Shown: positions 23,129 through 33,465, counted from the first letter of the stretch. The stretch is 64,000 bases of DNA from Dendrolimus kikuchii (GCA_019925095.2 CM034409.1:6575001-6639000); one strand, 5' to 3'. The notes: a model not told the origin generated them from the sequence alone. Program-made: numbers and translations.

Positions 23129-23394
23129 ATGAGATAGAATACATTATACAGCTTTCCATATTAATCGATCTCCTTTTTGTGTTCGTAGCTTCCTCACTCT
23201 TATCTACTAAGCGTTTTAGATATAATTATGTTCCCTTATATAGTATGTGAAGTTTCCCTACTACTGCCTGTGAACTGCACATACATTTTTTTTTCATTAT
23301 AATTTTTCATACAAACATATAGACGGATGGGTACAATTTTTGTCAATTGCTAAGGAACCCTAAAAATAAAATATACTCTTTAAATTATACTAAA

Positions 23395-23400
23395 TTTATT
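23395..23400 (-). terminator. Polyadenylation signal of attacin copy 1
   Basis: AATAAA on the minus strand, 83 nt past the stop codon. The same signal is at 34284-34289 and 43155-43160 in the paralogues. Confidence 0.6.
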
Positions 23401-23438
23401 ACTTTTATCCAAAATATTTACATAAATACAATCAATAT

Positions 23439-23457
23439 TTTACTACATAGTAGTAAA
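23439..23457 (-). promoter_or_regulatory. Conserved 3' UTR stem-loop, attacin copy 1
   Basis: A perfect 8-bp stem (tttactac / gtagtaaa) with a 3-nt loop lies between stop codon and polyadenylation signal. It is kept in copy 2 (34319-34337) and copy 3 (43199-43217, where only the loop differs). Confidence 0.5.
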
Positions 23458-23482
23458 TTTTATGCTGTACAATAATTTATCC

Positions 23483-25303
23483 TTAGAAGTACTTGGAGAA
23501 GGAGAATCCGAAGTTGGGTTCCCAGCCGCTCTTCACGAAGGGGGTTTCGAACTTCTTGACACCAGCGTTGAAGTCCAAGGATGTGTCGCGGTCCTTGAAG
23601 AGGTTCAGTGTACTACCGAGACTGTAGTCGTTGCGGTTGATGAAGTCGGTATGGGCTGCTGATGCAGATGCTCCGATTTTGTCCCTAAAATACAAATATT
23701 TAAATAAGTAAATTAAATAAATTAGCAGACAAACTCGCACATATTAATAACAATTACAGCCCATAAACGTCCCACTGCTGGACTCGGGCCTCACATTTGT
23801 ATAGGGGAACGGACAGCATAATTCAAACGATCCACTTCCACCTCCCCCTACATTCCATTCTTCTCTCCCATCCCCTCTATCCAGACAGCCACCTGATGGG
23901 AAACGGTTACCATCTCCTATGGACATTTGTAATACTAAACGTGCCGCCGCTCTCTAAAGGGAGACCGGAACCTGGCCACTAATGCCAGAACACAACTCAA
24001 GGTTGTTATGGCGTCATACTCCAGACCAAATGTGATAGCCATCCAGACCGCAGGAAATTGTATTCTTTCTCCGTTCCTACACGGAATCCTCCTATTACAT
24101 CTCTCTCCTATTCTATCCCTTATTTCTTCTTAAAGGCTAGCAACGTTTATAGGTGATGGTAACCATTTTCCAATATATGGACCGTCTGCCAGTTTACCAG
24201 CTTCGCCTCACCTTCATGAAACCCTTCATTATTAAGTTATCTGAAGGTTTATGTTACTCACTTGAACATGTAATCGACACCTGCACCGACGGTGTCGAAA
24301 TTGGGGACTTGGGGTAAATTGGGCATATTCCTTGTGGCGAAAGCTTTTGCGTTCAGATCATGGTTGTCGTTGTGGAAGAGGTTGACCTTTCCTGAGGCTG
24401 AGACCTGGTCTCCGAAGCCAGGGATGCGGGTCTTCGTTAAGGTAGCACCGTGACCGTTGCTGAAAAGAAAACATTTCTATTACTTTCAACAAAAAGAAGC
24501 TCGGATACCATGATTTAAGAAATTCAAAATCGAAATAGCAATTAGAGATAGGCCATTCGATACCATAATCGACAATAATGTCCACATTCTCTTTCTGGCC
24601 TCATCTCTCAATACTAACAAATATTTTCGCTTCAACACTACACTAAGAAAGAAGATTATATGAGGAACGACTTGCGCTTAGTAATAAAATGTAGCACTGC
24701 ATAGCTCCTAAATCATACATTACTAGATTGCACCACAATTTTCTTTCGTTTTTGAAATATTTATTATTGAAAGCATATTTTTTTTTTATCCAATCAAAAA
24801 TTGGAATGAAAATCATTAAGATATTCAATTTTTAATTGATGGTTAACAAAATAATATTCTCGTCAAATATTGAAATGAAAACGACTTGCAGCATCTAATA
24901 ATGTAGTATTTAGAATATTTTTTACTAGACAAATGTGATACCTAGTAAGCGTTAATCTTTCATACGGAAAATTTAATTACGAAGCAGATTTAAAAGAAAC
25001 TTACACATTATCCAAAGCCAATCCAAAAGAAGATGAAGCCAGATGCTGGCTATTGGTCAGATCAGCAGAACCAATAGCACTGAGGATGTTCTTGTCGTTA
25101 CCAGCTATAGGTAATTTTACAGCAGCTCCCGATGTTCCATCAGAATTAACAGTAACACTTCCGTGCGCCTGCCTTCTGACCCTCGCATAATGGGCGGGAA
25201 CGTACACCACATCCTCTGGACTGTACTCCACTTCAGGGTACACATATCTGCACTGAGCTCCGATGAGCATAGCAGAGAATACCAACAATTTTTGTCCAAA
25301 CAT
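23483..25303 (-). CDS. attacin: Attacin antimicrobial peptide precursor, copy 1
   Basis: Three coding exons: 25303-25005 (299 nt), 24459-24262 (198 nt) and 23684-23483 (202 nt), joined at GT-AG introns (donors gtaagt and gtgagt; acceptors ttcag and ttttag). They give a 232-residue protein. Residues 1-18 are a hydrophobic signal peptide, a propeptide ends with the furin-type site RVRR (41-44), and the mature protein starts QAHGS. Exon 1 carries the attacin N-domain (VNSDGTSGA, LSAIGSADL). Exon 2 has IPGFGDQ and VNLFHNDNHDL; exon 3 has DKIGASASAAHTDF and ends FSFSKYF. Attacins are secreted glycine-rich proteins that disturb the outer membrane of Gram-negative bacteria. A kappaB site and GATAA motif upstream suggest immune induction. 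All frames are intact. Confidence 0.95.
23755..24215. repeat. Nested retroposons in intron 2 of attacin copy 1
   Basis: An older repeat ('cactgctggactcgggcctc' at the left; type II tail 'gtaaccattttccaatatat' at the right) is interrupted by an inverted SINE-like family A copy (about 23890-24085). The same nesting occurs in intron 2 of copies 2 and 3, so it predates the triplication. Confidence 0.65.
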
Positions 25304-25404
25304 CTTGTTTGTATTGTAAGTCTTCTAAAAAACTTTGTGTCTTTAGAAATGCCTGCTCGAAATGCAAGTCGGGACTCGACTGATGCTGCTCCAGAATCGT
25401 TTGA

Positions 25405-25412
25405 TATTTATA
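25405..25412 (-). promoter_or_regulatory. TATA box of attacin copy 1
   Basis: TATAAATA on the minus strand, about 25 bp before a TCAGT initiator near 25380. This places the transcription start about 77 nt upstream of the ATG. Confidence 0.7.
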
Positions 25413-25433
25413 CTCATTTGAAATCATTGAAAT

Positions 25434-25452
25434 GATAACTGAAGGAATCCCC
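25434..25452 (-). promoter_or_regulatory. kappaB site with adjacent GATAA, attacin copy 1
   Basis: GGGGATTCCT on the minus strand (25443-25452) is the classic insect kappaB sequence known from silkmoth immune genes. GATAA lies between it and the TATA box (25434-25438), and a second GATAA (minus strand) is at 25503-25507. Paired Rel and GATA sites are a hallmark of fat-body-induced antimicrobial genes. Confidence 0.75.
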
Positions 25453-25917
25453 TAAGATGCACGACTTCGGATGAAATAAATTACTTCGATATCTGAAAGC
25501 GGTTATCGCATTGCCGTGTTACGTTTTCCTCATATTGTTGAACTTTTGTTTTCATTTTAATGTATGACGTATAGTCATAAGCCGCTTTGTTATTTGATTA
25601 GTATTGTCTAGAAAAAATATCCCTGATTTTATCAAACTCAAAGTAAGTAATTTTATTTGCTTGAAACGTGGACATTTTTACATGTTACATATACATTATG
25701 ATACTGAGATTACATTATTGATTATGATATTATTATAGTTACAATAAGTACTTAGTTTTCAATTTATTATGTCTCTATCAATTATATATTATGTACAAAA
25801 TAGTTAATCAATCAACCAATTATATAAATAAAACTAAGTATAAATTAATATAAACTAAAATTAAACTACAATATAAATATAACTAGACTTACAAAATAAC
25901 AAACTATAAGTAAAAAA

Positions 25918-26012
25918 TAGACTCCAGGTCGCTGTCGGCGGGGAGAGTGCCCAAAATACTGGCCGCATTTCCACGTTGGATAGCTACGCTGATGCGTTGC
26001 CCTAGGTGCAGG
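25918..26012 (-). repeat. Repeated coding-like end, 'TLPADSDL' family (copy a)
   Basis: The minus strand reads [20 protein letters not shown], two more residues, then a stop. The same ending recurs at 55505-55590 (TLPTDSDLDYIF) and 47515-47565 (TLPTDSDLMYIF). It looks like the C-terminus of a dispersed element's protein. I cannot name it. Confidence 0.45.
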
Positions 26013-26719
26013 CCAGCCAAAATAGTTAAATTAAGGTAATATCGTTAAAAATTGTCAATTTAGTCAATTTATTATAATATTACGTTCTTATTATTCATCC
26101 GTTTAAAATTAAAATATTCCTCAATCGTATACAATGCCATGCGTATCAACCACTCTATTACTTTTATTGTAAACTAGCTTGTACCCTGACTAGCTTCATC
26201 CGCGTGGAATTTTGTTTCGTGGAACCCCAAAAAAGAAGTTTAAGTTACTCCTTATAACATCAGCTATCTGCCAGTGAAAGTCCCGTCAAAATCGTTCCAG
26301 CTGTTTCAGAGATGAGGCGGAACAAACAAAACACGAAAAATTATATTTTTGACATTACAAACGGACACTTCAATTTTATTTATTTGTAAATAGAAGATTG
26401 TTTCAAAGAGAGTAATTGGAAATTCTCTGGCAAGTGCTTATATATCAAGGCACATGGAGTAAGAGCTACTTTGACATATTAATATTACAGTTCTACTGTT
26501 GGGTAGCAGAAGTCGTTTGAAATTTCTTGAATTAAAAGTACTGATATCTTTAAATTCTGATCTTGAAAAATCATCTATACATAATTATATAATTACTTCA
26601 CCTCACTGACTGACTGACTTACTGATATATCAACACATAGCCCAAACTATTGGTCACAATAAAGTATTTTTGGTGTACGATTATTCTCATACCATACAAG
26701 ACTTGTCAAACAATAACAT
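26013..26719. other. Upstream flank of attacin copy 1, non-coding
   Basis: Positions 26598-26710 ('gactgactgac', 'cacatagcccaaactattgg', 'aaagtatttttggtgtac') match 36628-36740 and 46248-46380 upstream of copies 2 and 3. A fragment of the same motif is at 33516-33570. No gene. Confidence 0.5.
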
Positions 26720-26919
26720 CTGTCGCGAAATGCTTAATACATTTCTGATCGCAATGGATAATGGGATAAGGGAGCGCGACGAGCAATTTGTTTACTTGTA
26801 ATAAATAGCTAAAGAAACAAGACAAGATGGCGAAAAGGGCGACCGTGTTGATAAGCCGTACAGTCGGATTTGGGTAAGTAATTCTTGAGTTACTCACTGG
26901 ATCATGTGAATTACTATTA

Positions 26920-27595
26920 ATCAAACCTAAAATCACTACAAATAGCACAAAATAGAATAATAAAAAAATACTTTTCCAATTTAACTATCTTACTCCTACA
27001 ATTAAAATTTATAAAGCAACAAAGTTATTAAATATAAAGCAAACTTACATATACAACACATGTATTTTAATAAGAAAAATTCTATACAAAGACATACACA
27101 CACAAATATTATTTATTAAGAATATAGATCATTCCACTGCAAAACTACGAACTAGGCAAGCAAATAACATTTTAATTAATGTAATAGACCTAAGGACCTG
27201 AATGTAAACATTTTTGGGAAATAAAATAAACAAGAAAAAAGAGAATAAAAATAAATAAAGAGAATAAATAGAAAGCGCATAAAAAAAAGAAAATGCGGAA
27301 CAAAAGACAAAAATAAGACAAAATACATATATAAATAAAAAGATAAATAAAAAAACCCAAAGATAAACAAAGCTGGACAAATCTTGTTCGTCTGGCAGAG
27401 GAGGAGAATTAAAAAAAAACATTTTAATTAATATACCCAGAACAAACTACGGAAAAAACATAACTCATGAAGGCGCTTTACTATATAATAATCTACGGAA
27501 AAATATTAAAGAAGTAAAATCGTTCTTATTGTTCAAAAAATTGTTGAAAAATCACATTCTAAAGGATTTACTCTTTGCTTCACTAAATTAATATC
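26920..27595 (+). pseudogene. LINE ORF2 C-terminus, split by a retroposed insert
   Basis: The frame reads LKSLQIAQNRIIKKYF and continues to TRQANNILIN at 27180, then resumes after 27432 as IPRTNYGKNITHEGALLYNN and FLLFKKLLKNHILKDLLFAS before a stop. The N-x-L-x-x-L-Q-x-x-Q-N-x-x-I and G-x-x-L-Y-N-x-L patterns are those of CR1/Jockey-group ORF2 ends. Removing the 237-bp insert plus one duplicate restores continuity of the surrounding reading frame, so the LINE copy is otherwise little decayed. Confidence 0.7.
27181..27417 (+). mobile_element. Purine-rich retroposed sequence with 15-bp duplication
   Basis: The insert is flanked by the exact 15-bp repeat aacattttaattaat (27166-27180 and 27418-27432) and ends in a run of A. 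It is strikingly rich in A and G on the plus strand, has no coding content and matches no other repeat in the window. The signature is that of LINE-mediated retroposition, possibly of a cellular transcript end. Confidence 0.7.
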
Positions 27596-28364
27596 AGTTT
27601 AATTTTGAAGTTATTTATTCAACCTATAAATCTATCTATCTGTTTGCACTGCATGCTTGTTATTGTAAAGCTACTTAGTAATTAACAGACAGACAAAATA
27701 CTTAACTGTACTTTCAAATCGCTTTACGCGTCTTAATAAGCCCGTTGCCTTAATAAACAACTTGCATTGCTCCGACTTTTGTCTCAAGACTACCCTCACA
27801 TATTATAAATAATAAACTAAATTTATTTCGAAAACAAAACGTTAATTAAATATTACAATAATAAATGGACAGATGCGCTAATAGAGGTAAATGTAAATTA
27901 AATGTAACTAGTTATTTCTCTGTAAGTGAATTATAAATTCTTTTGAGAAATAAATGTCTAAAACCTAAACCTACTATTGTCAGACTCGTGAATGGGGAAT
28001 GAGTGCATGGGAGGCAAAAAGAGGTCATTCAAAGATCATTCTTATATTGTGTGCTAAACGATACCTCTGTCTTAAACAGTCAAGTTCCATATACGAGTAT
28101 GTTATTGATAAAGGAATGAATTTGTGGATACATTGATAAAAAAATTATGTCTTGTGTTTTTAGTATTTATTGACATTCGCATGCAATATTAAACACTCTA
28201 GTCACTCTACATAAACTCATTACTGTCTCTTATATTTATTAATTTTTATATTTTTATTAATGTATGTATATTATATCATGTATGTATATATTTTATAAGA
28301 TACTGATTCGGTAGTGAGAATAATGCAACATTCCTCTGTTCTCATCAAATTTTTTGTCCATCCA
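27596..28364. other. LINE 3' UTR-like and AT-rich sequence
   Basis: The left part, to about 27965, probably belongs to the 3' UTR of the LINE fragment and ends 'aaaacctaaacctac'. No gene beyond. Confidence 0.4.
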
Positions 28365-28490
28365 AAGGTTGTCTGGAAGAAATCGCTAATAGCGATAAGA
28401 CCGCCTATTGGATTGTAAAATTTTATTTCTGTTAACTGTATCTTTTAAAACATAATAAATCATATTCATTCATTCATTCATTTATCTATA
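28365..28490 (+). repeat. Dispersed LINE 3'-end-like repeat (family G)
   Basis: 'ggttgtctggaagaaatcgc', 'aagaccgcctattgg' and a tail of attc repeats. It sits at the right end of the 1.8-kb insertion in the flank of attacin copy 1. Confidence 0.55.
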
Positions 28491-28549
28491 TCAAATCTGG
28501 GCAATGAAGGATATATCATAAGGATACTTACATCACTTTACGACAACAT

Positions 28550-28850
28550 CCACATTAATTAATTTAATTGTTAATAATGCTGTAAATTGTTGTGTAAGAA
28601 AATAAATAAAGTTTGTATTCTATTCTATAAATTCTAATGTCGTAGGCAACGTACGGCGTCACGCTGTACGCTATCGACGAATGCTTTGCTGCTTTATCAA
28701 ATGCACTAAAGTGATCCCTCTCTATACGCCTTTAGCGGTAATCAGCATACGTACGCTATACGTGGCATCCGTACTATACGTCCGTACATTCCAGCATAAA
28801 GAAGTCGCGTTTTTAAGGTCAATTAATCTGTCAAACACTTGGACGCTTAC
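28550..28850. repeat. Segment homologous to upstream flanks of attacin copies 2 and 3
   Basis: 'aataaataaagtttgtattc', 'acggcgtcacgctgtacgc' and 'gtcaattaatctgtcaaac' recur at 36780-37020 and 46430-46680. It is part of the duplicated block, separated here from the proximal flank by about 1.8 kb of LINE sequence. Confidence 0.65.
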
Positions 28851-28854
28851 CCTC

Positions 28855-29262
28855 AAGGAGGAGAACCAGCTTTTAGTAGCGGAAAGGAAGGTTCTCCATA
28901 AGATTCTGGGTCCAACAAAAAGAGAGGATGGCAGCTGGAGGGTCCGAAGTAACCTCGAAATTGAGAATCTCGTGGCCGAGCCTAACATAATAGGAGAAAT
29001 AAAAGCTCACCGCCTCCGCTGGCTCGGTCACGTAGAACGGATGGGAGAGGATCGCAGCGTGAGGAAAGCATATTTGGGACGGCCGGTAGGTCGGCGTCCG
29101 GTCGGCCGTCCTAAATATCGCTGGAAGGACAGAGTAGAGGCAGACCTGTCGGAGCTAGGAGCCAGTAATTGGCAAGAAACCGCACAGGACCGAGAAAAGT
29201 GGCATGTTCTCGTTTCGGAGGCCAAGACCCACTTTGAGTCGCTGAGCCAACGGAGTAAGTAA
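28855..29262 (+). pseudogene. RTE-like LINE family 2, C-terminal ORF end
   Basis: The open frame encodes LVAERKVLHKILGPTKRED, then RLRWLGHVERMGEDRSVRK, GRPVGRRPVGRPKYRWKDR and SEAKTHFESLSQRSK. The H-V-E-R-M and G-R-P-x-x-R-W blocks are the typical C-terminal tail of RTE-like endonuclease/reverse transcriptases. The 3' end is agtaagtaag directly against duplicated host sequence, with hardly any 3' UTR. Fragments of the same family are at 12060 and 12780-13140. The insertion seems to have removed roughly 700 bp that is still present in copy 2. Confidence 0.7.
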
Positions 29263-29372
29263 GAGGATGACGAGGATAAATACATAATTTTCAAAAAACA
29301 AAATATAAATATCTTAACAATCATAATTTCTGGGTTTTATATTAACTTGTTTGTTATGACTGGCGTTTAACA
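29263..29372 (-). pseudogene. Broken duplicate of the transmembrane exon at 37565-37819
   Basis: The minus strand keeps NYVFILVIL and the 'aacgccag' acceptor-like end, but it has an in-frame stop and is cut off after the first residues of the membrane segment by the LINE at 28855-29262. Confidence 0.5.
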
Positions 29373-30068
29373 CTTGTTTCCACGTAACAGGGGATTAACC
29401 ATGAATTAGGTCTTTTTATCTTAGTGTATTGATGTCCTGGGAAGTGTAATTAATTAGTGTTGTTATATTTATTTTTGTAGACCTTTTTTCGTTTCTTTTT
29501 TTGTTTCGTGAAAAAAATATAGTATTAGCCTTTAAATGTGAGAATGCTGATCAAATCAAATCAAATCATTTTTATTGCGAACTAAGTGTAATACATAGGT
29601 CTTATTCAATATAGCTGAGAACTTATTACTTAGCTGGCCTTTCATAGCATCGCAATATAAAATTACTTAACCTATCTCTATATAATATTTAATTTGGTGC
29701 CTTATAAATCTTTTATTTTATTTAAACAATACAACACAATATCTTTTTAATTACCTCTCATTTAAATAGTCTTGGACGCTATAATAGGATTTTTTTGTCA
29801 ACCACTCGAATAATTTTTGTTTAAAAATATGAATATTACTTTCTTGCATTATATTAATAAATCTTTATTGCCAAAAAATCTGATACATTAACTTATTGAA
29901 GTCCCTAACTCCCGAGCTAGGCATGAAGCCTGTGTTTCGGGAATCAGTGCCCTCTCACATTAGTATGTACTTTTAAACACAAATAATACATGTCGGTAAC
30001 AGAGTGTTTGTGTCTAGTGAGTAAGCGTGTGGTGTGGATGTACGTGAGCGCGCGCCCGCGCGCACATC

Positions 30069-30069
<1 letters not shown>

Positions 30070-30103
<34 letters not shown>

Positions 30104-30160
30104 GTTTATGTGAATGAGTATGTGTTGTGTATGTGTGTGTGAGTGTGTGTAATTATGTAT
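30070..30160 (+). repeat. TG microsatellite
   Basis: A nearly pure run of tg of about 38 bp at 30070-30108, followed by interrupted tgtg stretches, within the LINE 3' UTR. Confidence 0.85.
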
Positions 30161-30191
30161 GTACTATACGGTTACTATTAAGATAAATAGC

Positions 30192-31322
30192 TTAAAACAG
30201 TGCTTCAGTGGTAGTGTAGTCAAGGGTAAGTAGCCAGTTTTTTAGTTTAATTTTGACTTCCCGACTGGTGAGTCCATGTATATTGATTTGTTTATTTATC
30301 TTGTTATATAGCGTCACAGACATATAGCATTGCTGCCGTCTTGCAAGGCCAGTACGGTACATTGGAGTTGGCAATATGTTGGTTACAGCACGTTTCTTAT
30401 CACTAATATTGTCACGTTTTGGTGTAATTTTATGTTGTTTTAGAGTTATATTGTATATATATAACTGCCTAACGGTTAACACATTACTTTTCTCGTACAA
30501 CAATTTCGTGGGAAAGCGATAGGGACTAAATGTTAAAGTTTTTAAAAGTGATCTTTGAGCCCTTTCTAGTTGGATCATATATGATTTAAAAGCGCTGCCC
30601 CAAACGACAATACAGTACCCTACAACTGACTGTGCCAATGCAAAATAGACTATACGTAAAATGTTGAAGTCTGCAGCATATCTTAATTTTTTAAATACCC
30701 AAATAAGTTTTCTGACACGTGTTATTAAATTATCAATATGAGCATACCAATTTAAATTTTCATCTACGACTACTCCTAAATATTTAATGTTGTCTGTTTT
30801 TGATATAGAGAGACAGTTACAATGTCCAGGAAATGGAGTTTGGCACATATGTATTTTAATTTCCAAATCATATTGCTTAATTTTGGATGCCGTGAATTGT
30901 ATGAATTTAGTTTTAGAAATGTTAAGAGTAAGATAATTAATTTGTAGCCACTTATTTACTTTTTGCAGTCTACATTCAGTTATGTGTTTAACTTTTTCCC
31001 ACGTATCAGCTTGAAATATGAGCGCAGTATCATCTGCGTAGGTAAAAATTTTTCCATTAGCAAGTGGTAAGTTACACAAGTCATTCAAGTACAACAAAAA
31101 CAGGCTTGGGCCAAGAATACTGCCCTGTGGCACTCCGTACGTGACTTCAACTTCGTCACTTATGAGCTGACCTATTTTGACATGTTGAGTCCTTTCTGTT
31201 AAAAAATCTTTAAAAATATCAAGGGCATATCCTCTTATGCCAAGCTTATTTAATTTATCTAATAGTATTGGTATTGCAAGAGTATCAAAAGCCTTGGCTA
31301 AGTCGTATAATATTATATGGTA
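30192..31322 (-). pseudogene. LINE reverse transcriptase, N-terminally truncated
   Basis: The uninterrupted frame ends TTTEALF at 30192. It starts at RT motif A (YDLAKAFDTL), then GVPQGSILGPSLF (motif B), TYADDTALIF (catalytic YADD), LNISKTKFIQF, IKYLGVVVDENLNWYAHI and a thumb/C-terminal region (WGSAFKSYMIQLERAQR). The palm and thumb are undamaged; endonuclease, fingers and ORF1 are missing. The closest group by motif is Jockey/CR1. Confidence 0.75.
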
Positions 31323-31889
31323 ACTTATTGTATATTCTCGGTGCCATCCCAAACACACTTATCATATAATGCAGTGGTATGCGGAGGCATACAAATTTTA
31401 TTCTTATTAATATGTCGGGCACTTTTATAATTTTCAAATAATGTTGGGTTGTTTTTAATTAACATAATAATTTCAAAAATATACAAAGAAGGAAATGTCA
31501 ATATCTTAAAATCTATAAAAAATGGTTTAAATGTATCCGTTTGTTTTAAATGAAATATGCATCTAAGGCATTTCTTTTGTGCTTTGAATATTCTCTCTCT
31601 GTCTGTAGAAAATCCCCAAAATATAATTCCGTATCTTAAAACAGATGTAACATATGCATGAAATGCTATTAAAAGGGAATTCACATTTACAACTTTAGAC
31701 ATCATGTAGAGAGCATATGAAAATTTGCTTAACCTTGCTCAAACTTCGTCTGTATGAAATTTCCAAGTTAGTTTATTATCTATATAGAGTCCTAAGAATT
31801 TTGTACAATTAACATGTTTTATACTTTTGTCAATATATAATAAGTCAGCTAAATCTAAATTATTATTACTATTACCAAATTTCATTACA
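31323..31889 (-). pseudogene. Second LINE: thumb and C-terminal part of reverse transcriptase
   Basis: The minus strand reads HVNCTKFLGLYIDNKLTW, one stop at 31739-31741, then LIAFHAYVTSVLRYGIIFWG and AQKKCLRCIFHLKQTDTFKP. These are the standard thumb blocks of a CR1/Jockey-group ORF2, different from the element to its left. It has no 3' UTR and joins the next LINE mid-domain. Confidence 0.65.
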
Positions 31890-32154
31890 GGCACGAACAA
31901 CAGAGCGCCATTCAGGCTTATTCTTACACACCTCACTTGCTTCTTTGACATTCATAGCTCTTGTCATGCACACTCGTCTGTTCTTAAGGCTCCTAACATC
32001 ACCTTCTGCTAGTACACGATCAATTTGATCATGGAAGATGTGTCGTGGTCTTCCACGACTTCTGCATCCATCCACTTTTGCATTGTATATCTGTTTAGTC
32101 ATTCTTTCATCATGCATTCTTTCCACATGCCCGAACCACCGGGGCATTCCTTAC
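31890..32154 (-). mobile_element. RTE family 1 fragment joined to another LINE
   Basis: The protein is MPRWFGHVERMHDERMTKQI to EASEVCKNKPEWRSVVRA, matching 5130-5400. Unlike the other RTE copies it lacks the tatg tail and runs directly into the second LINE at 31889. Confidence 0.75.
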
Positions 32155-32274
32155 GTATATGCAAAATAATCTAAATAAATATATTTGTTAACATTATATG
32201 TGACAAGCATTTTATATATTACAATAGATAAATATGTAAATGTTTAATATATTAGACGTATTTATTTAAAGACA

Positions 32275-32420
32275 GATAGTACTTTCTAATTGAGTTCCGA
32301 AATGTAGGTAATGTAAATATAGTACGTGACGACTTGTCAAAACAAATATATCTCAATAATAACACCATGCGTCATTTTACAACAAAACCAATTAAAATAA
32401 ACATTATTATTTTGTTCCGT
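32275..32420. repeat. Dispersed repeat family E
   Basis: 'atctcaataataacacc' and 'aaataaacattattattttg' recur at 48190-48310. Confidence 0.5.
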
Positions 32421-32664
32421 TAATCAATTACAAATACAAAGTAATAAGTCAGGATGAGAGTTTAAAGTATCAAATGACCCAAAATGTACACCATATTTGA
32501 AAAAGAAGGAAATATGCAGATTTCAATTTGCAACCAGGTTATTATATCTATCTTAAATCTAATTTATGCCTAACACGGGTTGTCTGGAACAGATCGCTTT
32601 TTAGCAATTTATACACAACTAGTTTTCTCCACGTTGTCGTGAATGTTATGTACATTTTTTTCTT

Positions 32665-32854
32665 TATAGAATTGCCTGGACTTGTAGTGGAACACTTACA
32701 AGCCAATAGATGGCGCTGTACAACAATTGAGGTCGCAAACGATTCCCGAAACGTAGAAATAATATATACAAATTTCCAACAATAATCGGCCTAGGCCTAC
32801 GAAGAACAACAATGGCGTCGCTGGAAGATCTTCCATTGAGATGGAGGAGTATTC
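32665..32854 (-). repeat. Dispersed repeat family H, left part
   Basis: Inverted relative to 8770-8985. It continues at 33474-33510 beyond the inserted element. Confidence 0.65.
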
Positions 32855-33465
32855 TAGTCATGGGAAAAATCACTCATCAAGAAGAAAAGAGTGATATATA
32901 TCTTTTTGATAGAAAGATATATATCACTCTTATATATCTTTAACTCTTTATCTTTAGTGAATAGTGTCCGTGTCAATTGCAGACAAGATGAGTTATTATC
33001 TGTGAGTGATATACTAGCAGAGCCGACACGCGTACCTGTAGCAACGCAAAATATCTGACATTTAAATAACATACACGCCATTTAGATGACCTTTGACTTT
33101 TAGTAAATATTTTTGTAATTATAAATATTTAGTGCATAATTCGAAATAAAAACTATCCTATGGCTCAATTTGGACTAAATTACACAGTATAGAAGATTCT
33201 TATAATCTGTCTATCTATATCTTCACGCCTTCATCAGCCGAAGGTGTACGCAGCGGCAATAATACTACGCATGCGCAGTACGCGGGCTAATCATTCTTTC
33301 TCTTTTCTTTTGGATCTATAGTCATTGCGTGGAACAGGAATGAACTAAAGAGTTAAAGATATAAAGACACATTTTGAACGCAAGTGATATACAGATCTAA
33401 TCACTCTTCGCGTCGGATATCAAATGAATCTTTTGAGCTAATCACTCAGGAGTTACACACCACTA
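32855..33465. mobile_element. hAT-like non-autonomous DNA transposon (611 bp)
   Basis: Exact 8-bp direct repeats gagtattc flank it (32847-32854, 33466-33473), and the uninterrupted homologue at 8770-8985 shows the site empty. The ends are short imperfect inverted repeats (TAGTCATGGG and TAGTGGTGTG read inward). Subterminal motifs of the type aatcactca or gagtgat recur many times in both orientations, as expected for transposase-binding repeats. An 8-bp duplication and TAG ends fit hAT. No coding region. Confidence 0.75.
32887..32931. repeat. Perfect 19-bp-arm hairpin
   Basis: Arms 32887-32905 (aagagtgatatatatcttt) and 32913-32931 are exact reverse complements around a 7-nt loop. It lies near the left end of the hAT-like element. 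Confidence 0.85.

Larger units (their letters stand above)
29548..31322 (-). mobile_element. Jockey/CR1-group LINE, 5'-truncated
   Basis: The 3' end is the pentamer tail (atcaa repeats on the plus strand, 29548-29568). A 3' UTR of about 620 bp includes a TG microsatellite at 30070-30108, then the ORF follows. The 5' end joins another LINE fragment directly. Confidence 0.7.

Noticed and set aside
23462..23662. Plus-strand frame conserved in three copies opposite attacin exon 3 (also 34351, 43237)
   Set aside because: Antisense of the attacin C-terminal exon; the splice sites and attacin motifs fix the minus strand as coding.
25163..25435. Plus-strand frames opposite attacin exon 1 (repeated at 36000 and 45465)
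   Set aside because: Conserved only because the attacin exon and promoter on the other strand are conserved.
27129..27422. Hydrophobic minus-strand frame (FLFIFLFIYVF..) resembling a membrane protein
   Set aside because: It is the complement of the A/G-rich retroposed insert; the Phe/Leu/Ile richness follows from base composition.
32528..32785. 85-codon plus-strand frame
   Set aside because: It runs through repeat families G and H; no protein-level support.
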